64,000 nt of DNA, from NCBI RefSeq assembly GCF_007644045.2, contig NZ_VMDW02000098.1:1-64000 (forward strand). The letters are read 5' to 3'. The notes beneath the pieces were generated by a model. It saw only the letters and a program-made list of their open reading frames with translations. It was not told the origin of the DNA and searched no databases. Position numbers and translations under genes: made by a program. This document shows, piece by piece, positions 35,914-46,400 of this stretch. The stretch is from Vogesella urethralis (lineage in GTDB: Bacteria > Pseudomonadota > Gammaproteobacteria > Burkholderiales > Chromobacteriaceae). The first letter of the stretch is position 1. Each line of letters begins with the position of its first letter.

Positions 35914-37146
35914 ATGGCAATCGACGAGCAGGCCAGTTTTCTGGCACCGGCCTACCTGGCTGACTTTGCCTGTAACGGGCCGGTGTGCCCCGATACCTGC
36001 TGTACCACCAGCTGGACCATCGAACTGGACCAGCCTACCTACGCCCGTTACCAGGCCTGCACCGATCGCGAGCTGCAGCCCTTGTTCCGGCAGCATCTGC
36101 AGCGTTTGCCGGCCGGCCAGCGTAGGTTGGCGTATGGGCGTATTGCCGCGGCGGGCCACAGCGGCGATTGCCCGATGCTGGACAGCAGCCGGCTGTGCCG
36201 CATCCAGTCGCGGCTGGGCGAGGCGGCCTTGTCGCACACCTGTTTTGCCTACCCCCGCCACCACTACCGGCTGAACGGCGTGCTGCATCAGGTGGCGTCG
36301 CTATCGTGTCCGGAAACCGCCCGTCTGGCACTGGCCAGCCCGGACGCGATGGCGTTTACCGAATTGCAGCGCCCGTTGCGGCCCGACGTGTTGCATCAAC
36401 CGCTGGCGGCGCAGCCGGATGCCGCGCAGCAGGCTGCGCAAGAGCTGCATTACCTGTGCCTGCAACTGATGGCCGAGCCGGCGTTGGCGCTGTGGCAAGC
36501 ACTGGCGGTGTGCGGTGTACTGTGCCAGTGCGTGCAGGACCTGCCGGCCGGTCACGATCCTGCCCAGCAGCTGGCTTTGCTGGACGATATCCGGACTTCG
36601 CTGGCCGCTGAGGACGGGTTGTTGGCCGATTTGGCCGCCGTGCGGCCGGACTACGCAGGCCAGGCCCGGCTGCTGCACCTGTTCGCCACCATGCCGCGTA
36701 CGCAGGCCAGGGCCGACGCGCAGCCGCGCTTTGGCAGCGTCATGCAACGGGTACGGCGGGTGATGGGCGACAGCGCCGAACAGTACGCCCGCAGCTACCC
36801 GGCGCTATTGGCCGCGTGGCAGATGCGGCTGGAAGACCTGGAGCTGGATTACGTGCTGCGCAATTACCTGCTGAACCTGATGCAGGTACGCACCTTTCCG
36901 CTGGATGACGGCATGCCGCCAGCGCAAGCGTACGCGTCGCTGGTGGTGGCGTATCTGTGGGTGCGCGGTTTCTGCGCGGCACTGGCGGCCGAGCGCGGCG
37001 GCGTGACGCTCGACGACATGGTGCTGGTGATCCAGACGCTGGAGCGCACCTGCGAGCACGACCGCAGCTTCCTGCTGGCCATGGCCGGCAGCCTGCAACG
37101 CAGCGGTCTGACCCGGCTGGAAGCGCTGTTGCCGCTACTGCCCTGA
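35914..37146 (+). CDS. FliB-family protein (flagellin lysine-N-methylase-like)
   Basis: A 410-residue member of the FliB family. The diagnostic N-terminal cysteine cluster is present: DFAC20NGPVC25PDTC29C30TTSW, followed by GDCPML and SHTCFAYPR. FliB uses SAM to methylate lysines of flagellin and the Cys cluster suggests an Fe-S or metal centre. No flagellin or flagellar gene is near, so the target is open. The 3' end overlaps the convergent VOC gene by 12 bases. Confidence 0.85.
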   Translation: MAIDEQASFLAPAYLADFACNGPVCPDTCCTTSWTIELDQPTYARYQACTDRELQPLFRQHLQRLPAGQRRLAYGRIAAAGHSGDCPMLDSSRLCRIQSRLGEAALSHTCFAYPRHHYRLNGVLHQVASLSCPETARLALASPDAMAFTELQRPLRPDVLHQPLAAQPDAAQQAAQELHYLCLQLMAEPALALWQALAVCGVLCQCVQDLPAGHDPAQQLALLDDIRTSLAAEDGLLADLAAVRPDYAGQARLLHLFATMPRTQARADAQPRFGSVMQRVRRVMGDSAEQYARSYPALLAAWQMRLEDLELDYVLRNYLLNLMQVRTFPLDDGMPPAQAYASLVVAYLWVRGFCAALAAERGGVTLDDMVLVIQTLERTCEHDRSFLLAMAGSLQRSGLTRLEALLPLLP

Positions 37147-37539
37147 CGTTGCCGGCGGCAGCCGCTGCAGTAGGTCCCAGCGGTTGCCGTACAGGTCTTC
37201 GAACACCACCACCCAGCCGTAGTCTTCGTGGCGCGGCTGCTCGCAAAAGCTCACGCCGGCGGCCAGCATGCGCTGGTAGTCGGCCTGGAAGTCGTCGCTT
37301 TCCAGAAACAGCCACACGCGCCCGCCGGCTTGGTTGCCGATGAAGGCGGCTTGCTCGGGGTTGGCCGCGCGCGCCAGCAGCAGCGCGGCGTTGCCGCCGG
37401 GTGGGGCCACCACCACCCAGCGCTTGTGGCCTTGCGGGGTGTCTTCCAGCAGGTGAAAGCCCAGCTTGTCGCGGTACCAGGCAATGGCTTCGTCGTAGTC
37501 GCGCACCACCAGGGCCACGCGGGATAGCTGTGTTGGCAT
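37135..37539 (-). CDS. VOC-superfamily (glyoxalase/bleomycin resistance-like) protein
   Basis: A 134-residue single-chain VOC domain pair: LSRVALVVRDYDEAIAWYRDKLGFHLLEDT and VSFCEQPRHEDYGWVVVFEDLYGNRWDLLQ. The VFEDLYGNRWDL ending is typical of glyoxalase-like proteins of unknown substrate. Start at 37539 follows GGGGAGAA. Confidence 0.87.
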   Translation of the reverse strand: MPTQLSRVALVVRDYDEAIAWYRDKLGFHLLEDTPQGHKRWVVVAPPGGNAALLLARAANPEQAAFIGNQAGGRVWLFLESDDFQADYQRMLAAGVSFCEQPRHEDYGWVVVFEDLYGNRWDLLQRLPPATSGQ

Positions 37540-37727
37540 CGGTTTTCTCCCCAAACCGGCAAGTATGACCGCTTTGGCTGCAGTGGGCCAAACTGATGGC
37601 AAAGCTTGCCAAACATGCGTCATTTTATGGCAGAAACTTATCGAAATTGACACTGTCTTGCGCTGGTGTTTTGCTTTGCCGGCTTCTGCTCTAACATGGA
37701 GCGTCCACCCCGCCTTGCCCTTTCATC

Positions 37728-39452
37728 ATGCGCCGTTGCCTGCTGTTCATTGCCCTGTTGCCGTTGACCGCCCACGCTGCCCTCGACTACCGCGTCGACA
37801 TCGTGGCGCCGGACAACCTGAAAGCCTTGCTGGAGGCCAACCTCGACCTCACCCAGCTGCGCGAGGACGAGGCGCTGCGCGACAGCGACCTGCAAGCGAT
37901 GGTGGGCAGCACGCCGGACGAGGTGAAAAAGCTGCTGGAAACCGAGGGTTATTTCTCGCCGCAAGTGAGCGTGCAGCAGGACGGCAATACGGTACGGGTC
38001 AGCGTGGTGCCGGGCGAGCCGGTGATGGTGTTCGACGTCAACGTCACCTTCACCGGCCCGGTGCGGCAGGAGGCCGATTACAGCCAGTTCATCCGCACCG
38101 CGCTGGAAGAGTGGCTGCTGCCGATTGGCGGCCAGTTCCGCCAGGACGACTGGGACAGCAGCAAGAAGGGCGTGCTGCGCCCCTTGCTGTTGCAGCGTTT
38201 TCCGCTGGCGCGCATTACCGAGGCGCGAGCCGATATCGACCCGGTGGCGCGGCGCGCCGAACTGAACGTCACGGTAGACAGCGGCCCACGCATCAGCTTT
38301 GGCCCCATCCGTGTCGAAGGGGCGCAGCGTTACCCCGAATCCGTCATCCTGGGGCAGGCCAACTTCCGCCAGGGCAGCCCCTACAAGCAGGCCGACCTGC
38401 TGGCCTACCAATCCAGCCTGGAAGCCGACAGCCACTACAGCAACGTGGTGGTGGCACCGCAATGGGAAGCGCGTGACGGCGAACAGGTGCCGATCCAGGT
38501 GATCGTCAACGAGGTGAAGCGGCAAAAGCTGGATGCCGGTTTCAACTTCAGCACCGGCGACGGCCCCGGCGTGCGCCTGGGTTACGAGCACTACAACATT
38601 TTCAAGCGCGGCTATACCGGCTCGGTGGTTTACGACTGGAAAAAGTCGCGCCAGCAGCTGGACCTCGGCCTGGGCTTTCCGCGTACCGCCAGCGGCTACT
38701 CGCATGCCATCAACTTGCGCCGCAGCCATAGCGAAGAAGACAATACCGTCACCGACGCCAGCGAGCTGGGCGGCTTCCGTATCCGCAAGGACGGCAATAT
38801 CGAGGCGCGCATCGGCCTGGAGTACCTGATCGAACGCGAATCGCTGGCGCAAAAGCTCACCCGCAATAACAAGGCGGTGGTGCTGTCTTACGGCTGGACC
38901 CAGCGCGCCATCGACAACGCGCTGCGCCCCGGCCGCGGCTACCTGATCGAAGCCCAGGCCGCCACCACAGTGGGCAACCTCGCCAGCGATACCCGTTTCA
39001 GCCGCGGTTACCTGCGCTTGGCCAATTACTGGACACCATCGTTCATGACCCGCAGCACGCTGGTGTCGCGGCTGGAAGCCGGCCAGGTGTGGGCCCAGGA
39101 CAGCTCCGAAGTGCCCGCCTCGCGTCTGTTCAAGGCCGGTGGCGTCAACAGCGTACGCGGCTACAACTACCAAAGCCTGGGGGTGATCGACACCGACGGC
39201 ACCGTCACCGGCGGCCGTGTGCTGGCCACGGCCAGCCTGGAGTACCAGTACGCCGTGACGCGTGACTGGCGCGCCGCGCTGTTCTACGACGCCGGCGACG
39301 CGGCCAACAGCTGGCAAGACCTGCGCGTGGCCAAGGGCTGGGGCGCCGGCGTGCGCTGGCTCAGCCCCATCGCCCCGCTGGCTTTCGACATTGCGCGCGG
39401 TGAACGCGATCACCGCTGGCGCTGGAACCTTAACCTGGGATTGGCATTTTGA
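37728..39452 (+). CDS. tamA: Translocation and assembly module outer-membrane protein TamA
   Basis: A 574-residue Omp85-family protein. Signal peptide MRRCLLFIALLPLTAHA, periplasmic POTRA repeats to about 250 (LLETEGYFSPQVSVQQDGNTVRVSVVPGEPV is one) and a C-terminal 16-strand barrel with the Omp85 motif region VNSVRGYNYQSLG and ending WNLNLGLAF. With TamB it assists assembly of autotransporters and other outer-membrane proteins and phospholipid movement. Length matches E. coli TamA (577). Overlaps tamB by four bases. Confidence 0.94.
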   Translation: MRRCLLFIALLPLTAHAALDYRVDIVAPDNLKALLEANLDLTQLREDEALRDSDLQAMVGSTPDEVKKLLETEGYFSPQVSVQQDGNTVRVSVVPGEPVMVFDVNVTFTGPVRQEADYSQFIRTALEEWLLPIGGQFRQDDWDSSKKGVLRPLLLQRFPLARITEARADIDPVARRAELNVTVDSGPRISFGPIRVEGAQRYPESVILGQANFRQGSPYKQADLLAYQSSLEADSHYSNVVVAPQWEARDGEQVPIQVIVNEVKRQKLDAGFNFSTGDGPGVRLGYEHYNIFKRGYTGSVVYDWKKSRQQLDLGLGFPRTASGYSHAINLRRSHSEEDNTVTDASELGGFRIRKDGNIEARIGLEYLIERESLAQKLTRNNKAVVLSYGWTQRAIDNALRPGRGYLIEAQAATTVGNLASDTRFSRGYLRLANYWTPSFMTRSTLVSRLEAGQVWAQDSSEVPASRLFKAGGVNSVRGYNYQSLGVIDTDGTVTGGRVLATASLEYQYAVTRDWRAALFYDAGDAANSWQDLRVAKGWGAGVRWLSPIAPLAFDIARGERDHRWRWNLNLGLAF

Positions 39453-42400
39453 CCTCGCACGCCCCGATGACCCCGCCTACCCCCGACCCGACGCCGGAAG
39501 ACACCATGCCGGCGCTGCCGCGCCGCCGCCGGCTGGGCCGCGTGTTCTGGCTGCTGTTCCTGCTGCCGCTGTTGTTGCTCGGCGGCAGCGGCTGGTGGCT
39601 TACCGCCACGCCGACCGGCTTTGCCACCCTGTGGCAATGGGCCGGCCAGCTCAGCGGCGGCCAACTCAAGGTTGGCCGCGTGCAGGGCACGCTGTGGCAG
39701 GGCTTTACGCTGCAGCGCCTGCACTGGCAAACGCCCGACAGCCAGCTGGCACTCAGCCAGCTGGTGCTGGACTGGGACGCCCAGGCGCTGTGGCAGCGCC
39801 AGCTGCACATCCGCAGCTTGCAACTGGGGCCGGTGAGCTGGCGTAGCCGGCCCGACCCGCAGCCCAAGCCGCTGCAGGCACCGTCCGATCTCAGCCTGCC
39901 GCTGACGCTACGTGTCGATGCCCTGCGCGTGGCCAGCCTCAGCCTACCGGACAGCCAGCTGCAGCTGGGGTCGCTGCAGGCCAGCTATCGCTACGACAGC
40001 GGCCGCCACCAGCTGCAGCTGACGCAGCTGGACACGCCGTGGGGCCGTTTGCAGAGCGAGGTCGCGCTGGGCGATGCTGCGCCGTTTGCCTTGCACGGCA
40101 GCAGCCGGTTCCAGGGCGATATCGATGGCCTGGCCACCCGCGGCCAACTGGCTTACAGCGGCAGCCTGCTGTTTCCGCAGCTGCGTGGCGACGTCAGTGC
40201 CAAAGGCCTGTTGCTGGCGCTGCAGGGCAAGCTGGCGCCATTCGACGTGACACCGTTGCGCCGCCTGCGCCAGCTGGACCTGCGCGTGGGCGGCGTCAAC
40301 CCGCAAGCGCTGCAGCCGCACTGGCCGCAGGCCAGCCTGGCGCTGGCGCTGCAACTGACGCCGCAAAACGCCGACACCATCCAGGGCGGTATCAGCGTGG
40401 TCAACAACCAGCCCGGCACGCTGGCGGCCAAACGGCTACCGCTGTCGCTGGCCTGGGGCGAGTTCCGCATCCAGCGCGATACGCTGTACCTGCCCGGCCT
40501 GCAAGCTTTGCTGGCCGACGGCCAGCTCAGCCTGAAGGGGCAGGCCAGTGCCGACAAGCTGGCCCTGCAACTGGGGCTGGATCGCCTGGCTAGCCAGGCG
40601 CTGGACCCGGCGCTGCCGGCGCATCGCGTGTCCGGCAGCGTGGCGCTGGGCGGTAGCCCGCGCCAGCCGGACATGCTGGTCAAACTGGCCAGTGGCCAAC
40701 TGGCGCTGGACAGCCGGGTGGCACTGCGCGACGCGCCCCGCCGCCTGCTGCTGGACGATCTGCTGCTCCGTACCGGCGCCGGCCGCTTCCAGGGCAAGGG
40801 CCAGTTCGGGCTGGATAGCCAGCAACTGGGCTTTGATGGCCGTTTCGAGCGCTTCGACCCGGCGGTGCTGGACCCGCGCCTGCCGCGCGGCAACGTCAAC
40901 GGCCAGCTGCAAGCCCGGGCCAGCCTGGGCGCCAAGCCGCAAGGCGACGTCAGCCTGCGTTTTGCCGCCAGCCAGCTCGGTGGCGAAGCGCTGGGCGGCC
41001 AGCTGGCGCTGGCCTGGCAGCCGCAGCGCGTCAGTGCCGTCAACGCCAACCTGACGCTGGGCCGTAACCGCTTGCAGGCGCAGGGCGCCTACGGCGTGGC
41101 CGGCGACGTGCTGAAGCTGCAGTTGGCCGCACCCGACCTCAGCCCGCTGGGCGCAGCGTTTGCCGGTGAGCTGAACGCCCAGCTGGCGCTGGCCGGCACC
41201 CCGTCGCGGCCCGACATCAGCGCCCAGCTGCAGGCCAATCGCCTGGCACTGCCCGGCGGCGTACAGGTGGCCAGCCTGAACGCCGACGGCCGCAGCGGCA
41301 TCACGCCGGACAGCCCGTTCCGCCTGAACCTGCAAGGCCGTGGCCTGCAGGCCGGCGGCCAACGTCTGGACGAAATCAGCCTGCTTACCAGCGGCACGCG
41401 CCAGGCGCACCAGCTCAACCTGGCCTTGCGTGGCGAACTGCAGGCCAAGCCGCAAACGCTGAACCTGGCACTGCAAGGCGGCCTGGACAGCGAGCAGATG
41501 CGCTGGCGCGGCACGCTGGCCAGCTTGCAAGCCGGCGGCGCGCTGCCGTTACGGCTGGAAGCACCAGTGGCGTTGCAGCTGGCCGCAGACAGCGTGCAGC
41601 TGGCACCCAGCCGCTGGCAGGCGCTGGGCACCGGCTGGCAGCTGGGCGACACCGTGTGGCAGCAGGCCAGCGGCTGGCGCAGCCAGGGCCAGGTACGGTC
41701 GCTGGCGCTGGACGCGCTGGCGCCGTGGTGGACGCCGCCGTTACAGCAAAACCTGGTGTTGGCCGCGCAGTGGTCGCTGGCCGGGCAGCATGGCCTGCCG
41801 CAGGGCAGCCTCAGCCTGCAGCGCATCAGTGGCGACCTGATGCTGCCGGCGCAAGGCGCCCATCCGGCCGAGCCTGTGGGCCTCAGCCGAGCCCAGCTGC
41901 AACTGGGGTTGGGCGACGCCGCGCCGTTCAGCCTGCAGCTCGATACCCGTTTCGGCCGCGTCAGCGGCGACGGCACGTTGAACCTGCCCGCCGCGGCGCC
42001 GCTGGATACCGCCACCATCAGCGGCCGGCTGCAAGCCAGCGTGCCGGCGTTGTCGGTATTGCAAAGCCGCATGCCGGCCGGTACCGAGCTGGACGGCAGC
42101 CTGGCGGCCAACCTTACCTTGAACGGGCCGCTGCTGGCGCCGCAGCTGGGCGGTACACTGAGCGGGCAGAAGCTGCGCTTTGTCGAGCGCCGCAACGGCA
42201 TCCGGCTGGAGCAGGGCGTGCTGGCCGCGCGCTTGCTGGGCCGTAGCCTGCAGATCGACACCTTGCAGTTCGGCAAAGATGGCGAAATCGGCGCCAACGG
42301 CCAGCTGGCGCTGGACGGCGACATCCCGCTGGCGGCGGTGACGCTGACGCTGAAACGCTTTGCGGTACTGGACCGCCCGGGGCGCCGCCTGCTGGTGTCC

Positions 42401-43270
42401 GGCAGCAGCCGCATCACGCTGGAGCAGGGCCGTGCCATGGTGCGCGGTGCCTTCAGCGTGGATCATGGCCGCTTCGACCTGCCGCGCTTGGGCGGCCCGA
42501 AACTGTCCGATGACGTGTTCGTGGCCGGGCGCGTGTACGACGAGGGCGGCAAGGCGCTGCCGCTGGGGCTGGACATCACCGTCACGCTGTCCGACGACGT
42601 GCGCTTTGCCGGTAACGGCCTGGACGCCTGGCTGGGCGGCAGCGTCCGCCTGCTGGCCGAACCCGGCGGCCAACTGCAGGCGCGCGGCCAGATCCGTGTC
42701 GACAAGGGGCGCTTCAAGGCCTACGGCCAGGACCTGGACATCAACCGTGGCGTGGTCAGCTTTACCGGCCCGTTGGACAACCCGGTGCTGGACATCCGCG
42801 CCAAGCGCCGTTTCTCGCAAGTGGGCGCCGGCGTGGAAATCAGCGGCTCGGTGCTGAACCCGGCGATCAAGCTGGTGGCCGACGAGGCGATGTCGGAAAA
42901 AGACAAACTGTCGTGGCTGGTGCTGAACCGCGCCGCCACCAGCGACGAGCGCGATAGCGACATCGCCGGCGCGTCGGCCGGAGGCTTGCTGGCCGGCATG
43001 GTCAACGACAAGATCGGCCTGTTCGACGATGTGGGGGTGGTGTCGCGCGCCGAAAGCACCAGCGCCAGCGGCACGGTGAACCCGGCCGAGCAGGTGGTGA
43101 TGCTGGGCAAACAGCTGACGCGCGAGCTGTACGTGGGCTACGAGTACGGCCTGCGCAGCGCCGAGCAGGCCATCCGCATCAATTACCAGTTGTCGCAAAA
43201 GCTGTCGCTGGTAGGCCGCGCCGGGCGCGAGGCGTCGTCGGAATTGCGTTACACGCTGCGTTTTGACTAG
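39449..43270 (+). CDS. tamB: Translocation and assembly module inner-membrane protein TamB
   Basis: A 1273-residue AsmA-like protein: one N-terminal membrane helix (LGRVFWLLFLLPLLLLGGSGWWL, about 27-50), a very long beta-groove of repeats, and the conserved C-terminal TamB (DUF490) domain with ISGSVLNPAIKLVADEAMSEKDKLSWLVLNRA. The reading begins with TTG at 39449 overlapping the tamA stop (TTGA); an ATG at 39467 is an alternative. It bridges the inner membrane to TamA. The gene has eight copies of the GTTGGCCGC motif, twice the window density. Confidence 0.93.
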   Translation: MTSHAPMTPPTPDPTPEDTMPALPRRRRLGRVFWLLFLLPLLLLGGSGWWLTATPTGFATLWQWAGQLSGGQLKVGRVQGTLWQGFTLQRLHWQTPDSQLALSQLVLDWDAQALWQRQLHIRSLQLGPVSWRSRPDPQPKPLQAPSDLSLPLTLRVDALRVASLSLPDSQLQLGSLQASYRYDSGRHQLQLTQLDTPWGRLQSEVALGDAAPFALHGSSRFQGDIDGLATRGQLAYSGSLLFPQLRGDVSAKGLLLALQGKLAPFDVTPLRRLRQLDLRVGGVNPQALQPHWPQASLALALQLTPQNADTIQGGISVVNNQPGTLAAKRLPLSLAWGEFRIQRDTLYLPGLQALLADGQLSLKGQASADKLALQLGLDRLASQALDPALPAHRVSGSVALGGSPRQPDMLVKLASGQLALDSRVALRDAPRRLLLDDLLLRTGAGRFQGKGQFGLDSQQLGFDGRFERFDPAVLDPRLPRGNVNGQLQARASLGAKPQGDVSLRFAASQLGGEALGGQLALAWQPQRVSAVNANLTLGRNRLQAQGAYGVAGDVLKLQLAAPDLSPLGAAFAGELNAQLALAGTPSRPDISAQLQANRLALPGGVQVASLNADGRSGITPDSPFRLNLQGRGLQAGGQRLDEISLLTSGTRQAHQLNLALRGELQAKPQTLNLALQGGLDSEQMRWRGTLASLQAGGALPLRLEAPVALQLAADSVQLAPSRWQALGTGWQLGDTVWQQASGWRSQGQVRSLALDALAPWWTPPLQQNLVLAAQWSLAGQHGLPQGSLSLQRISGDLMLPAQGAHPAEPVGLSRAQLQLGLGDAAPFSLQLDTRFGRVSGDGTLNLPAAAPLDTATISGRLQASVPALSVLQSRMPAGTELDGSLAANLTLNGPLLAPQLGGTLSGQKLRFVERRNGIRLEQGVLAARLLGRSLQIDTLQFGKDGEIGANGQLALDGDIPLAAVTLTLKRFAVLDRPGRRLLVSGSSRITLEQGRAMVRGAFSVDHGRFDLPRLGGPKLSDDVFVAGRVYDEGGKALPLGLDITVTLSDDVRFAGNGLDAWLGGSVRLLAEPGGQLQARGQIRVDKGRFKAYGQDLDINRGVVSFTGPLDNPVLDIRAKRRFSQVGAGVEISGSVLNPAIKLVADEAMSEKDKLSWLVLNRAATSDERDSDIAGASAGGLLAGMVNDKIGLFDDVGVVSRAESTSASGTVNPAEQVVMLGKQLTRELYVGYEYGLRSAEQAIRINYQLSQKLSLVGRAGREASSELRYTLRFD

Positions 43271-43311
43271 GGCAGGTCCGACAAGCTTCCCGCTGCGGCG
43301 TTGTCGGGCGT

Positions 43312-43332
43312 GCGCTGGGCACCACCCAGCGC
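43312..43332. terminator. Hairpin between convergent tamB and GGDEF-EAL genes
   Basis: GCGCTGGG-CACCA-CCCAGCGC; no clear T-run, possible terminator in either direction. Confidence 0.4.
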
Positions 43333-43435
43333 ATCGCCCTGCGCCTGGCATGGCAAAACTTCTCGAGCCTGCGCCGCAGCAAGAAATAGTATTAACAGCC
43401 CCTCGCCGCAGCTGGCCAGCAAGCGGCGGGCGCCG

Positions 43436-46400
43436 CTACAGGATAACCGCCGTGTTGGCCGCCACCAGCTTGGCGGCGGCACCCAGCGTCAGCGGGCGGC
43501 CGGTGAGGTAACCCTGTACCGCCTCGCAGCCCAGCCGCGCCAGCGCGGCCAGCTCTTCTTCGGTTTCCACCCCTTCGGCCAGCGCTTCCATTTTCAGGCT
43601 CTTGGCCAGCGTGATGATGGCCAGCACGATGGCGGCGTTGTCGTCGCGGTGCTGCAGGTCGGTGACGAAGCAGCGGTCGATCTTCACGGTGTCCGGAGCA
43701 AAGTCCTTCAGGTAGGCCAGGCTGGAATAACCGGTACCGAAGTCGTCTACCGCCAGCCGTACCCCCAGCGCCTTCAGGCCGTCCAGCGCCGCCTTGACGT
43801 GGCCGGTGCGCTCCAGCAGCGCGCTTTCGGTAACCTCGATCTCCAGCTGTGCCGGTGCCAGACCGGTTTCCTGCAAGATGCCGGCCACCAGCCCGGCAAA
43901 ATCGGGCTGCGCCAGCTGGCGTGGTGACACGTTCACCGCCATGGTCAGCGCGTCCTCGCCGTGTTGTGGCCAGGCGGCGGCCAGGCGGCAGGCTTCGCGC
44001 AGCACCCAGCTGCCGATATCGATGATCAGCCCCGACTCCTCGGCCACCGGGATGAACTGCGCCGGCGGTACCGACACGCCGTGATCGTCGGTCCAGCGTA
44101 GCAGCGCCTCGAAGCCCGACAGGCGGCGGTCTGCCACCCAGAATTTGGGCTGCAGCATCAGGTGCAGCTCCTGCCGCCCCAGCGCGCCGCGCAGGCGGTT
44201 TTCCAGCAGCAGGCGCTGGCGGACCTCGGCGGTCATGCGTTCGGTGAAGAAGCGGTAGTTGTTGCGGCCCTGGGCCTTGGCTTCGTACATCGCCATGTCG
44301 GCGTTTTTCAGCAGCAGCTGCGCGTCGCGGCCATCGTCGGGGCTGACCGAGATGCCGATGCTGGCGGTAATCACCAGCTGGTGGCCGTCCAGCTGGAACG
44401 GCTGGCGCAGCGCGTCCAGCACGCGTTCGGCGATCAGCGCCGCCTGCGCGTTGTCGGCCAGCTCCGGCAGGATCATCACGAACTCGTCGCCGCCGGTGCG
44501 GCCAACGGTGTCCATGTCGCGTACCACGTGGCGGGTGCGGCGCGCCACTTCCTGCAGCAGGGTGTCGCCGGTGGCGTGGCCCAGGGTGTCGTTGATGTTC
44601 TTGAAGCGGTCGAGGTCGAGGAACAGCACCGCCACCTTGTGGCGGCTGCGTTCGGCCACGCGCAGCGCCTGCTGCAGGCGGTCCATCAGCAGCAGGCGGT
44701 TGGGCAGGTCGGTCAGGTAATCGTACTCGGCCAGGTGCTGCACCCGCGCTTCGGCTTCCTTGCGTTCGCTGATGTCGGAGAACAGCGCGATGTAGTTGCT
44801 GAGCTTGCCGTGGCTGTCGCGCAGTGCGTTGATGCTGAGCCACTCGGGGTAGATTTCGCCGCTTTTGCGCCGGTTCCAGATCTCGCCGGACCACTGGCCG
44901 CGCAGCTGCAGCTGTTGCCACATGTCGCGGAAGAAGGCAGCGTCGTGTTTGCCGGAGCTGAGCAGGGCAGGGGTCTGCCCCAGCGCTTCGGCCTCGCTGT
45001 AGCCGGTGATGGCGGTAAACGACTGGTTGGCCGCCACGATGCGGCTGTTGGCGTCGGTGATCAGGATGGCCTCTGTGCTGGCTTCGAACACCTTGGACGC
45101 CAGCCGCAGCGCACGCTCTTGTTCCAGGCGCTGGCTGATGTCGCGCGCGGTGGCGCACAGGTAGTGCTCGCCACGGTAGTGCACGCTGCTGTGGCGGATT
45201 TCCAGGGTGCGCGGCCCGTGGCAGCACTGGATTTGCCGCTCGCTGCATTCGCCGTCGTCCAGGCGCAGCGCAAACAGCTGTTGTTCGCTGCCGTCACTGC
45301 AGCCGTCAAAGCATTCGCGGGCGCGCTGGTTGCGGTAGGCGATGTTGCCGCGTGCGTCGCGCAGCACGATGATGTCGGCCGCGCTGTCGCTCATGTAGCG
45401 GGTCAGCTCGATTTCGGGGGCGTTCTGTTCCAGCGCGGCTTGTTTTTCCTCGATCTGGCGCTGGTAGGCGTCGGCCAACTGCCGCAGCCAGCGCGCAAAC
45501 AGCAGCGAGAACATCACCGCCAGCATCAGCGCGGTGACAAATATGGCCAGCGTGGCCAGCACCCGTTGCTCGGTCTGCTCGCCCAGCAGTTGTTGCTGGG
45601 CGGCGTCGTCGGTTTGCAGCAGGCTGGCGGGCGACACGGCAATCACCTGCCACTGCCACGCGGTCATGCGGCCAACGTAGGCGGTGTAGGCACGCGTGCC
45701 GTGGCTGCCGGGCAGCTGGAAGTCGAGCACGCTACCGGCCGGGGCGTGCCACAGCCGCTGCCGCAGCGCGTCGGGGAGCGGGCGCTGCTGCCCGTCCAGC
45801 CCCAGCAGCACGCGGCCCTGGCCGTCCAATACGATAAAGCCGCCGCGTTTGTCGCTGCGCATCTGCGCCAGCAGGGCCAGGCCTTGCTTTTGCAGGTCGG
45901 CCGCCACGTTGCTGACGTATTCGCCGCCGCCGATCAGCCAGCCGAACGGTTCGAAGCGGCGTGCGTACGCCACTTTTTCTGCCATCTTTTTCTCGCCCGG
46001 CCGGTACCAGCGGTAGCTGGTAAAGCCGGCGCCCAGCGGGTTTTGTGTGGCGGTGATCAGGTTGCGCATGATGTAGGCGCCGGTATCGTCGCGGTTGTTC
46101 AGCAGCGAGCTGCCTTCCAGCTTGGGCTGGGTCGGCAGCAGCACGCAGTCGCCTTGCAGGGTATCGACAAAGAAATAGCCGCGGCCGTCAAAGTAGCGCA
46201 GCGGGCGCAGTGCCTCGATGATCTCGTGGCGGGCGCGGGCATCCGGTTGCCCGGAGCCGGCATGGGTCTGGTACAGCGCAGTGGCCAGCGCGTGCGCCTG
46301 GTCCACGTGTTCGTGGATGCGCTGGCGCAGGATGTCCTGCGTCTGCCGGTGCAGCGTGTCCAGCGTGATGATGGCGTCTTCGCTCCAGGTGCGCAGGAAG

